Shown here one piece after another: positions 1 through 9,523 of a stretch of DNA of 23,535 nt. Origin of the DNA: Saccoglossus kowalevskii (Eukaryota; Hemichordata; Enteropneusta; Harrimaniidae). Location of the stretch: assembly GCF_000003605.2 (NCBI RefSeq), contig NW_003151785.1, positions 1-23,535 on the forward strand, in the 5' to 3' direction. The notes under the pieces are model-generated. The model was not told where the DNA came from, made no database searches, and was given only the letters and a program-made list of their open reading frames with translations. The position numbers and the translations under genes are program-made. The first letter of the stretch is position 1. Each line of letters opens with the position of its first letter.

Positions 1-950
1 AGACTTGACACAGCACAGTGAAAATTTGATTCACACCGTATGCTTGAAAACTTTTCATCGAAAATAAATTAAGTGAAATTCTGTGTGATTTCATGAGAGT
101 TGAAAATGAAAAAATTATATGACACCCAACCCTACCACTCCATACACAATGTAACCACACCTCAAAAACATCCTTTCACCAGTGTATTCTATTTGAATTC
201 AGGAGAAATTTAAATAAACAAATTATATGATAACAAACTTAATTATAATTTCAACCTCTAATTCAGCACTGATTAAATAAACTACCTCGTCTTTATGCCA
301 ACTTGAAGTTATTCAATGCCTACACCAGTGACTTCAAAATCTATGTTTCAATTCCAGGAATTTCACTTGCTATTAATTGTATGGGAGTGCCAGTCTTTTA
401 TTAGGCTTTCGAAAGCCTTTTGTTATTGTAATGTATATTTTTTTTTTTCTGCCGTTTTTTTAAAACTCTTCTTCTCGAAGATGGGTTGCCCACTTGACTC
501 GAGACTTTGCAGACACAATCTATATGCAATTCTCTAAAACGTCAAAGTTTCCGATTTTCGATATGTGACGTCATTCGGCCGCCATCTTGGATTAAAGGCG
601 AAATTTTCAATGCCGAATTGCACACCTTTCTGAGGGTCTGAGTGCTCCCAGTTTTTATGGTAGCAGCAGTGGAACAAGGGCTACAAATATGATGAAAAAA
701 AAACTTTAGCGGTCACGTGACTTATTTTACTAGAATTTTCAGAAATTTTGTTTTGCATCTCATTTGCACATTTTTGGACTAATTCACTAACCCTGCATAT
801 ATTTTGAAAGATCAAGTGCCATAGTATTTATTTTTCCAAACGGCTTCTCCAGGCGACGAGCCGTTTTTTAGAAAATGATTTTAGAATGTTTTTTCACATT
901 TTTTTTATTGTACCATGCAAAGCATCATGGGAAAGGGGGGAGGGCCCTGT
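1..950. other. AT-rich stretch with no recognised gene
   Basis: I see no domain, exon or RNA gene here. Open frames in it have low-complexity translations and no plausible splice context. A short inverted repeat (AAACGGCT / AGCCGTTT) lies near 837-868, followed by a T-run. It could be intergenic DNA or an upstream intron of the mosaic gene that starts to be visible at 3973. Confidence 0.6.
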
Positions 951-954
951 ACAT

Positions 955-1730
955 TCTGTTTGAAATATCTCAAGCACTATCACAGATAGGCCCATGCACT
1001 CAGTGCAATATTGAAGCTATGGGATAAGAGATGTGACTAACACATTAAATGACCATATATGGTTATGTGACCTCATTAAATATGCAAGTCTCTAATATCT
1101 CAAGTACTATTACATGTACAAACATGGAACTAACGTTATATTGAAAACAATGGACAAGAGAATTGACCAAAAGATTTGTTGACCATAGATGGTCATAGAA
1201 CTCATTAAATATGCATATCCCGAATATGTTAGGCGCTATCGCAAGTACAAACATAGAACCATTGCTATATTGAAGGCATTGGACAAGAGAAATAGCTAAA
1301 ATGTTCAATGACCATATATGGTCATAGAACTCATTAAATATGCATATCCCTAATATCTTAGGCACTATTGCAAGTACAAACATGGAACCAATGCTATATT
1401 GAAGGCATTGGACAAGAGAAATAGCTAAAATGTTCAATGACCATATATGGTCATAGAACTCATTAAATATGCATATCCCTAATATCTTAGGCACTATTGC
1501 AAGTACAAACATGGAACCAATGCTATATTGAAGGCATTGGAAATGAGAAATGGCTAAAATGTTCATGACCATATATGGTCATAGAACTCATTAAATATGC
1601 ATATTACTAATATCTCAGGCACTATTGCAAGTACAAATATGGAGACAATGCTATATTGAAGGCATTGAACAAGATAAATTGTTAACATGTTCAATGACCA
1701 TATATGGTCATATAATTCATATAGTGTAAT
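955..1730. repeat. Tandem satellite, about 129-bp unit, roughly six copies
   Basis: The palindrome GACCATATATGGTC, or a close variant, begins at 1051, 1181, 1310, 1439, 1567 and 1696, so the spacing is 128-130 bp. Each unit also carries ACTCATTAAATATGCATA and a conserved stretch ending in GGCATTGGACAAGAGAAA. The outer units are more diverged than the two central ones (1310-1566), which are nearly identical, as expected if homogenisation is strongest in the middle. Because 129 is a multiple of three, one minus-strand frame stays open through four units and gives a 43-residue peptide repeat. I read that as a by-product of the period. Confidence 0.9.
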
Positions 1731-1834
1731 CAGTTCACCATACTGTGACTAGATCAACATACATTGTGATCAATTTGCCTACAGTATATAGTAAACGGAT
1801 CACAGTACATGTCTCCATTACCCTAGATATCACA

Positions 1835-2730
1835 GAAGTGTAATGTCTTAACTCTTTTGCATGAACGCAATTCAGCGCTAATGCAGGCATAGCATCGAAA
1901 GCCGGTAATCGCTGCTTGCAGCTATATTTTTCTATTGTAATGTCAATTTCTTGTGATTACTCGGAAAATGAAGCTGTAACCACATACCACAGTGCTGCAA
2001 CTAAATCCTGGTATAAGCACCGGTTAGGCAGTCTTGAACTATGCATGTGAAGCCAGCTGAGACGTATATCCAATCCTATAGATTTCTCATTGTTTGGTAA
2101 CTATTTGCTGCAAATGCAACAAAAATCAATATAAAAATATTACCCACACAGCATTCTACAAGTTACTTGTATTGTGATGAATTTGTTTTGCGTATCTGTT
2201 GATCGACTTATTTAGCTGATTACTAGCGAATGGCAGTGTTATATCTGTCATCGTTTAGGCCCATGCGAGGTTCTGGACGGAACTTGGTTCAGTGATTTGG
2301 AACTAATTACGATATAACCGTCGCTATTCGAACTACTATTTCTGACAGTTGGTATTCGCAGTTACTAATATAGTGAACGATTAATCAAAAGATATGACGT
2401 ATTCAGTGCTTAGTGTGATTGGCTGTATGATTGAAGGTTACGCCCTAGAGTTTTTATACTGCTTTGTAATTGGTTAAGGTTTTGAAAGTGAATAAAAGAG
2501 TTTTGAGTTGGTCTTGGCGAGAACACCACGACAGAGGCAGTCTTGGGGCAGTCGTGGGGCAGTCTAGGAGAGTCTTGGGTCAGCCTTACGACAGTCTTGG
2601 GGACTTTTCCCCAGGGCGCGGTGTCTTATAGAGTACTCGACTGACTGACTAAAGACAAGAGTTGAAACGTATTTTGTTGTGTGCGTCTATGAGACGAGAC
2701 AAGATATTCCCCCTTACACGTGTGGAGAAC
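1835..2730 (+). mobile_element. Possible LTR retrotransposon remnant (LTR plus start of internal region)
   Basis: The block could begin TGTAATGTCT at about 1840 and end CCCCCTTACA near 2718. It contains a TATA-like stretch (TTTTTATACTG, about 2449) and AATAAA (about 2492). After CCCTTACA comes TGTGGAGAACCCAGAG, which resembles the start of Ty3/Gypsy internal regions in many animals. No gag or pol follows, because the sequence runs into an unrelated minus-strand relic at 2775. The second LTR and the target duplication are not visible, so both the boundaries and the element class are uncertain. Confidence 0.35.
2510..2612. repeat. Degenerate GTCTTGGGG short repeats plus a GGGGACTTTTCCCC palindrome
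   Basis: Variants of GGCAGTCTTGGG recur about six times between 2510 and 2605. The run ends in an inverted repeat, GGGGACTTTTCCCC, at 2599-2612. This second motif looks like an NF-kB/Rel site, but that is only a resemblance. The block lies inside the suspected LTR and could be part of its regulatory region. Confidence 0.6.
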
Positions 2731-2774
2731 CCAGAGAAGAAGAATTCCCCCCTCATAATATGCTGGACAAACTA

Positions 2775-3110
2775 CCAGAAAACAGCATCTGTACATATTT
2801 GGCAGATTCTATTTTCCACTGGAGTTCCATAATATCGACCGGCCTCAATGTGTAACTTATGATTAGAGCACCGAAGTTTAGTTAAAGCGTGTCTGCACAG
2901 GGGAACACGAACGATATCCAAATAATTCTCATAAACAATATTTGTTTTAAATCGGCGAAACGTTCGTAACTTACATCTACTGCTTGGGAATCTACGAACA
3001 TCGTCAAATCTTTCCAACTTTTGAAATAACAATCTCTCTCTGTCTTTTTTTCCAATTAATAACGTTATTTCATCAGTAATTTTGGAGATAAACCTCTTCT
3101 CTCAAATAGT
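2775..3110 (-). pseudogene. C-terminal relic of a retroelement reverse transcriptase
   Basis: The minus-strand frame is open from just after a TGA near 3105 down to a stop near 2772. It ends with R-H-A-L-T-K-L-R-C-S-N-H-K-L-H-I-E-A-G-R-Y-Y, then E-N-R-I-C-Q-I-C. A leucine/arginine-rich helix followed by H-x-L-x-I-E-x-G-R-Y and a closing R-x-C-x-x-C is typical of the C-terminal tail of LINE-type reverse transcriptases in marine invertebrates. There is no polymerase core (no YxDD) and a stop lies upstream, so this is a short dead fragment. The family assignment rests on recall of that tail motif. Confidence 0.6.
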
Positions 3111-3408
3111 ATGCATATTGTGTTTAATTAATAATTTCTTAAAAAGATGGTTTTCCTATCAGTGCCAATTTTTTACAATACCGATTTCCTATAACTGTCG
3201 CTCCATAAATTGGTTTAATTTTCGAGTCAAATATTCTTTGAAGTAAGTTTAGATAAATCAATTACCAATTCTTTTCCAGACCACGTACGCTGCCTTTGAA
3301 GCTTTTCCGGCCAAAATTGCACATGCCAACTTAAATGAACCAATTACGGCAAAGACAACATCTAGATATGTATAATTTACAACAATCTCAATTATATGTA
3401 CAGTAAGG

Positions 3409-3656
3409 CGGCGGCGCCAGGCGGTCGCTGGGGGCGTCCCCCAAAGTCAGGCTGAAACCCTTTGTGTATTTTTCACTTACATCCACCGCTATATAAGTCA
3501 GCAAAATGTGCCCCTCAAAATGCAGGAAATAGCATTTCAGAGGGTCTAGATTTCATTTTTTTTCGGGGAGCATGCCCCCAGACCCACCTAGTAAGGTCGC
3601 GCCGAAGGCGCGAGGTATTGTGAGCAGACTCCATACAAAATTTTGTGCCGCCGCCT
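3409..3656. mobile_element. Short non-autonomous element with GC-rich inverted ends
   Basis: Left end GGCGGCGGCGC at 3409 and right end GTGCCGCCGCC at 3645-3655 are near-perfect inverted repeats about 248 bp apart. The interior has the GGGAGCATGCCCCC and GCGCCGAAGGCGCG palindromic blocks often seen in dispersed repeats of marine invertebrates. It stands out as GC-rich in AT-rich surroundings. No clear target-site duplication was found and there is no coding sequence, so the class is unassigned. Confidence 0.55.
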
Positions 3657-3972
3657 CTGATATGGACGATCTTATCTACAATCATGGATATTATCTTCCA
3701 TGCAACAACTGACATTTCGGATATCGACGTTCGACGAAACACTGGAAGAGCTTATGAAATCAACAAAGAAATGGTCTGAATCTCGCTCACCGACAGACGC
3801 CGTATCGAATGTCATCATTATGCCATTCAGATGATCCTTTACTAAACGACTTGACTAAATACCCAAACTGAACTCTTGAGTGTACACATTTCCATTAAAC
3901 AGTACATGCAATAATATCGCCTAGGATTCTATTTAACTCCCCTAATTTGTTGTTGTTATTTACCAATTCTAG

Positions 3973-4308
3973 ATATTTACAACATCGCTTTGAATAGTTA
4001 CATGCCCGGTTGTCTTCTCACCAACTGCTGGGCATTGAACGATGGGCGCATACCACGTGATGTTAATTCGAAATACCAGGAAGATATTGCCTCAGTCTTC
4101 ACGGCTCGTTATATAATGCCATCTGTGGATCCACCAACGCGAGACCAGCAACCCGGATGGAAAAGCATGGACTGTAAATTGAACAGCTTGAGACAGTTGA
4201 CGAACAACGATAGGCGAGAGCGTCTACTTTTCAAAATGTCAATCGACATGACTTTCGACAAGAAGCTCCTCGTCGACAGTGTCAGAATTCTGACAAGAAG
4301 GGAAGATG
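3973..4308 (+). CDS. Mosaic gene exon 1: fucolectin/F5-8-like module, first part
   Basis: Acceptor TTCTAG is at 3967-3972 and donor G|GTGAGT at 4308/4309. The exon is 336 nt, phase 1 at both ends, so it can be skipped or moved without frame change. It reads I-Y-N-I-A-L-N-S at the start, then A-L-N-D-G, and later K-M-S-I-D-M-T-F-D-K-K-L-L-V-D-S-V-R-I-L. This follows the order of the fucolectin/F5-8 type C-like jelly roll (N-x-A-L-N, a short D-G motif, then a hydrophobic V-D-L...V-x-V-x-I-x-x-R strand pair). Two cysteines (GC...NC) lie near the start and one DC in the middle. Family identity is inferred from this spacing and from the next exon. No signal peptide is encoded, so at least one upstream exon is missing from the window or was not recognised. 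Confidence 0.65.
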
Positions 4309-5141
4309 GTGAGTGGATACTAAACAGACAATTGTATAATGATGGCGTACCATTTCGCATATGCCTACAATTATTTTAGAAGAATATGCAAGCAATTATA
4401 CCATGGATGCAAATGGCCGCCATATTGGTGGGGGATGGGGGTCTGGCTGAGTAGCATGACACATTTGACTAAAATCGAAAATTGTATTATTTACATAAAT
4501 TAATATTCAATAGCAATGAAAAATAACGTCTTTTCAGGAATACTGTGCCAACGTGCTTTCCGAGCTAGCTGCAAAAATAATCGAAAAACTGGTGTCAAAG
4601 TGTTTTTAAGTCCAGCAAACAAAGTAACCACAATTTTATTCTTTAATGTGATCATAACAAGTTGCGAAATTCGTTGATGGCCTGCGTACGACTGACTTCG
4701 AAACGATCCATCCAGATCGGACGCACTCCCCCTTGCCAATCCTTCCTGGCACAATGTAAGTGCGTTCGTGTCGCTGCCTCGGGGTGCCCCCCTAGTGACG
4801 TGGCAGTAGTGACCCGTGGCAACGAAAGGGCTCCTCAAGGAAGTAGTTTACAAGAACGTAATCCGGGAAGCAGTGTCACGTGACTGTATTGGTCCGATAC
4901 TACGCAAGCGAAACTCGTAAAACGTATAAAATTTATTTCAAATACACACCAAGTTTAACCATGTTGGCGTTGATAATTTTATACAACTTCGCAGTTATTT
5001 TCTGTACATGAAAGAATGAAACAGTGTTTGAGAAAAAAACAATTTTTTTCCAATAAACAATCATGCTAATAAACAATTACTTAGTCAAGACAAAGTTAAA
5101 TTAATTTAATTAATATCGTGCAATAATTAATATCTACACAG
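4309..5141 (+). other. Intron between the two halves of the fucolectin-like module
   Basis: This is an 833-bp phase-1 intron. Nothing coding is supported in it. The part from about 4500 to 4910 is richer in GC and CpG than its flanks and may be an old transposon, but I found no terminal repeats or protein relic. Confidence 0.6.
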
Positions 5142-5414
5142 TATCTCGCCTGGAGGGTATTACAGTCCTCTCTTCAGCTGTACTCCTCGATGAAGAAGCT
5201 GTTCGCGTGGTGTGTGGTGATACTCTAGAACTCATTAATGGCGTTTACCCAGAAAGCATCATCATAGATGAAACAGATGGTGGTTTAGTGTGGATACATT
5301 TTTTCTGCCAAGCCGATTTCGATGACTTGTACACCGAAGGCTTAAGGATTGGAAGTCTTCTGCAGACACATTACGGCGCTTACATATATGAAATCGAAGC
5401 GTACACTACATACG
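5142..5414 (+). CDS. Mosaic gene exon 2: fucolectin/F5-8-like module, second part
   Basis: Acceptor CTACACAG ends at 5141 and the donor is G|GTTAGT at 5414/5415. The exon is 273 nt, phase 1 to phase 1. The join with exon 1 creates a Val codon (G+TA). It opens R-L-E-G-I-T-V-L, matching the R-L-x-G-x-x-V strand of fucolectin-type domains. It closes with G-L-R-I-G-S-L-L-Q-T-H-Y-G-A-Y-I-Y-E-I-E-A-Y, matching the final strand that usually ends in L-x-L-x-E-V-x-V-Y. Two cysteines lie between (V-V-C-G and F-F-C-Q). Such modules usually bind fucose, galactose or acidic lipid. The residues that would decide binding cannot be judged by eye, so the ligand is unknown. Confidence 0.65.
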
Positions 5415-5434
5415 GTTAGTGCAATTATTGTTGG

Positions 5435-6048
5435 TTGAAATGGGGGGGGGGGGGGTCGTCACCTGCTCCTGCGACAGACGGCCATGGCGTGTCGGTATTT
5501 ACAAATAGACGTCTATCCGCAAGCTTTTACGTTTTTAGCAGGTGGTGTTATTCACTGGTTCCCAGCATCCCTTGCGAATCACAAGTAGTACGCAGGTAAC
5601 TAGTGATCACCATATTGGTCCAGTGGGCCGGGATTCCCACGTGACTAAATGGCGTAATTTGGAAACATTCCAATTTTCGTTTCCTCGTAAACAAGTTTGT
5701 ATTACTGCGATGAGGCATGCCTATTCAGTCTGCCTGTTTAGACTTCCTATTTGAGACGTTTCTTGCTATGTGTTACAAAAGAAACAGTTTTATATTCAAG
5801 CAACTATTGAGTGTAAAAGAAAAAAAACTCTGTTTTAATATAACGACCACTAGCGTACGCGCTGGCGTCAGGTAAGCAAAGGAAATAAAACAAAGAATGA
5901 GAACGTGATGGACCAATCAGATCGCCGGAACCATTACTAGTTACCGAGCTCTTGTGGCTTGGTGCGCTATGACATTTGAGAACCAGCCAAGCGTTGTTAT
6001 CGTCACTCAATTCCCGCGCGTGCGCAGGTGACGACCCCTCCGCTTTAA
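5435..6048. mobile_element. TTAA-flanked MITE copy 1, split by a nested element
   Basis: The left half (about 5450-5553) and right half (about 5987-6048) match the two ends of the intact copies at 9355, 11101 and 17511. The right end is CGACCCCTCCGCTTTAA. The left terminus is worn and replaced by a run of 14 G at 5442-5455. The two halves are separated by a 432-bp insertion (see 5555-5986). Confidence 0.8.
5555..5986. mobile_element. Nested element with long imperfect inverted ends
   Basis: It interrupts MITE copy 1. The left side begins CTGGTTCCCA and the right side ends TGAGAACCAG. Inverted similarity continues inward: GTAACTAGT and ATTGGTCC at 5597-5624 are mirrored by ACTAGTTAC and GGACCAAT at 5910-5945. 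Pieces resembling GTTGTTATCGTC flank both sides, compatible with a duplicated target, but the exact duplication is blurred. There is no transposase frame, so it is non-autonomous. Confidence 0.6.
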
Positions 6049-6996
6049 TCTCGTAATTTCAATGCTATACACCTTTTCTATAATCGAGCCATTTAGTGAC
6101 GGAACGATTTGATGACGTAAGTGAATAGCACGAAGGCCTTCATAATCCTTCGATATCTTTTCACAAAATGGTATTCAGATTACACCTTGTTTTAAAAGTA
6201 TAACATACTTAGGTAGTTTAGACGTATTATATATCATATATTCAATGTTAAGTGTACGTGCACTGATGCGTGTGTATGTTGAGTCGTTGATTACGATTAC
6301 ACAGTGACTGGATATTTCTATGTTGCAAATATGTCTGAAAACTTTGCTATCCTACTCCTAAGTTTTGTATGAACATATTGTAGACTTTGATTTTTTTCAA
6401 TAAATTGTTTTAATTATGTAGGAATTCTCATTAAATGTAATGTTTGAGATGTTTTTTTTTTTTAGAATCAGCGGTATGAATTGATTCAGAACTAATTTAT
6501 TTAAACACATTTCAATATTATCTATTCAACTTTTACCTCAAGAAATAGATTATTTAGTGGGAGTCAAATACACTTTATATAAACACGGGTCAGGTGTGGC
6601 AGAAAATAATATAAACCAAAATATAATTGAATTTAAGGTGGCGTTGGAGGGAAAAATGCATTTAGAGGTGGAATTTAATTTTTTTTACATTTATATAGTA
6701 GAAAACGACCTTGCTCTTGAGTGAAAATTTCAAAATTCTATTGTGAGTAGAACACCTAATAAACTAGGTTTAAATTATTAAAAACAAACACATGTACCAT
6801 GGTCTTACTTTAACTGTTTAATTTGCATAAATCTTGCTTAATTAATGTTGATTGGTCGCTGGAGCTTAACAGTGGTATGCAAATCATGTTTCAGTTTCGT
6901 TTCCTGTGTACTTCTTTCACCATGGAGCTACCTTCATCATTTCACAAACACCGTTCGTACGCAACACACCAGCTATTATATATATCGAGATATTAT
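6049..6996. other. AT-rich part of intron 2, nothing recognised
   Basis: A strong pyrimidine tract plus TAG near 6450-6465 imitates a 3' splice site, but the sequence after it stops quickly in the frames that would fit. No domain similarity or transposon ends were found. Confidence 0.55.
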
Positions 6997-6999
6997 ATT

Positions 7000-7030
<31 letters not shown>

Positions 7031-7032
7031 TT
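6997..7032. repeat. (TTTA)n microsatellite
   Basis: About nine TTTA units without interruption follow an AT-rich TATATA stretch. Confidence 0.95.
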
Positions 7033-7199
7033 ATACATGTCACAGTGTAAGGCCTGCTTATCGCAATTGAGAGGGCCACCAACAGAGCTCACACTGGACA
7101 GGGGGGTTCTTTCACTGCTAGTATAGGGTAGACAATAGTACTGGAAATGAAATACACATACACCAAAATATCGAGTTAAAGCTTCTGGATTTAATACCT

Positions 7200-7830
7200 C
7201 TCAAAATAATTACAAGAAATAAAGCACAGAAAAATACAATGAATAAAGTTACTAAAATAGGGGATTGCTTAGGGAAGTGTGCATTGGTGATAACTCACAG
7301 TTTCAGGATGTAATAATGGAAGACAATCAGTGGCTTCTGCAACACAACGACGAAGAAATACAGGAGTCTTGCTTGTGGAGGAACGCTGGTATTCTGAAGG
7401 GCGCCGCTGAAAGCGGGAGATCGCAGAACAGTAAATACAAGTCTCACAGAATGATGCTTGTAGCCTGTATCACTTGTCACACAATATCGCAGCAGCACAC
7501 ACAGGATACCAAGTTGAAATGATGGACCCAAACTGTCCTCAGCCTGTCTAATTTATAGGCGTGATTCAGTGACACCATCTGGGTTTCCACATAAGTCAAT
7601 CAGAATGTGATGTTGCTAGCAGCTGTGTCACGTAGGCAACTCAGTAGATCATAAACATCCCTTGCTATTCAAATAACAGCACACCTGGTAGATTCCAATT
7701 CTCCTTCCAAAGTTGTAAACACCCTTTGTTTTGTAAATTGCAAGCACACCTGGTAAATTCCAACCGTTTTACAGAGTTGAAAACAAGTATGACCCGTCAT
7801 TCACCTTTATGACAGTTATCAAACGGCAAT
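7200..7830. repeat. Dispersed repeat, copy A (partner at 13605-14050)
   Basis: The stretch from AAAGCACAGAAAAATACAAT (about 7221) to GCAGCAGCACACACAGGAT (about 7506), and again about 7630-7825, is clearly homologous and in the same order as 13605-14050. Shared blocks include ATACAGGAGTCTTGCTTG and ACAAGTATGACC. Copy A also has an internal duplication of AGCACACCTGGTA about 64 bp apart (about 7679 and 7743). No open frame is conserved between the copies, so it is probably a non-coding part of a transposon of unknown class. Confidence 0.75.
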
Positions 7831-8441
7831 GCACAGCGTTTCTCCCCATGGAACACACTTCCATTTGCAGGGTTTGAGGTAATATGACAAAAAACATAAA
7901 ATAAACGATGCAGACACTCACAATGAGAACTGAACTGATTTGATGTAGTCTATATGGGCCGAAAAAGTAAGCCAGTGTGTTATCTCTACAAGTATATGAT
8001 TTCTAAGTAATGTACCCTGTGACGTACCTTGTTTATTTCACTAGTTGACATAATTGCTGAGATGTACATTGTGTGTAGTGCTGATATCGCTTTGACATTG
8101 ATGCAAACATAGATTTAAATTGTCGTTTTTTGGGAGATTGACGAAATCAAAATACTCGAGTTTTGAAGTATTATTTGTCAATGCATGGATTGGCAGTGTC
8201 CCTTTTGCTTTTTTTATTTTTTCCAAAATGAAATAATATACAGTCCGGTGTTTCATCTTAAGTGTTACTTTCTAGTTGCTTTTCAATATTGTCGCTCATG
8301 GGTTAGTAGGTATTGTCACATGTTATTCAGAAAACAAACCTATCATTTTAATATGCTTAGTCGTGGGGTGTCCAATCATTAGGATCTTTTAAGTTCTGGT
8401 AATTTTTCCCGAGTTAGGTCATGTTGTTTAATGCCATTCAT
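7831..8441. other. Intron 2 sequence, nothing recognised
   Basis: The sequence is AT-rich with only short open frames on both strands that carry no domain-like features. I found no terminal repeats. Confidence 0.5.
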
Positions 8442-8525
8442 ACGGTGATTTACCCCAGACCATTCGTCCTGGTGTTGTGGCGATAGCGATAACACCGGGA
8501 CGAATGGTCTGGGGTAACGGTGATT
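8442..8525. mobile_element. 66-bp near-perfect foldback insertion with 9-bp target duplication
   Basis: ACGGTGATT occurs at 8442-8450 and again at 8517-8525. Between them lies a 66-bp hairpin: arm 8451-8476 (TACCCCAGACCATTCG...), loop 8477-8490, arm 8491-8516. The 26-bp arms differ at one position, which would be a G-U pair in RNA. The exact flanking direct repeat says this is a recent insertion. A 9-bp duplication fits Mutator-like or similar DNA transposons, but the element is far smaller than usual MITEs. Confidence 0.85.
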
Positions 8526-8960
8526 AGTTTACCCGGTTTGGTAAGATGGGTTTCTTTGATCACTTGTCAGCACGATACATAGCCATCTGCCGTGACAGTG
8601 TTGCTCTTAGGGTATTTAATGAATGGATATATACATGTGATATCTGAATAATGACAACAGCAAGCAACATCGCTATTTTACCTTCAGTTGTGAATGACTG
8701 GTTCGTGGCAACCAGTCACTGCGCATGCACACATGCGCAAAGCATAAACAAGCACCACGGCATATAATGCAAACGCTTCTTGGATTTTTTTCATTATGCT
8801 GAATACACTGATTAAATATTTGTATTATTATTAAATCATCGTCATGTGACGAATGTGTCACCGCATGACGTCTATGGTATTTTGCATGATAATAATTTTG
8901 TTAAAACAAAACTTGGCACAGGAAAATATATCACATGTGTTCTATATTTTATTAGCACAG
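8526..8960. other. 3' part of intron 2
   Basis: A TGCGCATGC/CATGCGC-rich spot lies near 8720-8740. The rest is AT-rich and ends in the pyrimidine-rich acceptor TTTTATTAGCACAG used by the kringle exon. No gene was seen. Confidence 0.5.
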
Positions 8961-9197
8961 GCGGTCTCGATGAATGTTTCTGGAATGTTAATGGAGTCGA
9001 CTATCGCGGTGAGGCGAGTATGGAAGGGTGCTTGCCATGGTTGGAAGTGCTTGGTGTTACTAAACGTACGTTCCTTGTGCATCTAGATAAAAACTATTGT
9101 CGCCACATGAAGTATTTAGATCACTACCATACTATCTGTGCTATCACCATGGATGATGTAGCTGCCTGTTATGCAGGTGAACCAGGGGAAAAATGCT
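8961..9197 (+). CDS. Mosaic gene exon 3: kringle domain
   Basis: Acceptor CACAG is at 8956-8960 and donor T|GTAAGT at 9197/9198. The exon is 237 nt, phase 1 to phase 1, encoding one whole module of 79 codons. Six cysteines occur in kringle order: D-E-C; Y-R-G...E-G-C-L-P-W; K-N-Y-C-R; H-T-I-C; V-A-A-C-Y; G-E-K-C. The Y-R-G, C-x-P-W and N-Y-C-R motifs are the classical kringle signatures and the length is normal. The G-P-W segment before cysteine 4 is not conserved, so it is a divergent kringle. An earlier AG at about 8922 is possible but lies upstream of the module and has a poorer tract. Kringles mediate protein-protein binding in secreted and receptor proteins. Confidence 0.85.
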
Positions 9198-9267
9198 GTA
9201 AGTTTGATTCTCTCATCGTCATTGCTAACTTTATGCCACCATTGTAGTCCAGTACTACATGTATATC

Positions 9268-9334
9268 CCGGGTGTACATTACACGCGTTATACAGTGTAC
9301 AATTACGGTGTACACATTACACGGTGTACAATGC
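9268..9334. repeat. Cluster of GTGTACA / ACGGTGTACA motifs
   Basis: GTGTACA occurs at about 9272, 9295, 9308 and 9324 with interspersed TTACAC, and ACGGTGTACA is exactly repeated. It lies 20 bp from MITE copy 2. It looks like a short degenerate tandem repeat. Confidence 0.6.
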
Positions 9335-9354
9335 CACACGTCCTATTTCAAATG

Positions 9355-9523
9355 TTAAAGCGGGGGAGTCGTCGCCTGCGCATGCGTCAGATGGCCATAG
9401 CGTGCCATTGTTTACAAACAAACGTCTACCCATGGACATTTACGTTTTTAGCGTGTGTTGTTATCGTCGCTTGGGACTCAATTCCCGCGCATGCGCAGGT
9501 GACCACCCACCTACCCACTTTAA
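9355..9523. mobile_element. TTAA-flanked MITE copy 2
   Basis: TTAA at both outer edges (9355-9358, 9520-9523). The left end is AAAGCGGGGGAGTCGTCG and the right end is its worn inverse (CAGGTGACCACCC...). The interior shows the CATGCGTCAGATGGCCATA and TTACAAACAAACGTCTACC segments common to the family. About 165 bp, with no coding capacity. Confidence 0.85.

Noticed and set aside
1063-1572. 169-codon minus-strand open frame with a 43-residue repeat
   Set aside because: It is the direct translation of the 129-bp satellite, whose period is a multiple of three. There is no start context, domain or splice signal.
3280-3372. Possible extra exon after a strong acceptor (CTTTTCCAG at 3279)
   Set aside because: Only phase 0 stays open, which does not fit the phase-1 entry of the next exon. 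The peptide has no module features and the only donor, GTATAA, is poor.
6450-6510. Strong pyrimidine tract and TAG at 6465 as an exon acceptor
   Set aside because: The phase-1 frame meets TGA after four codons, and no donor or domain follows.
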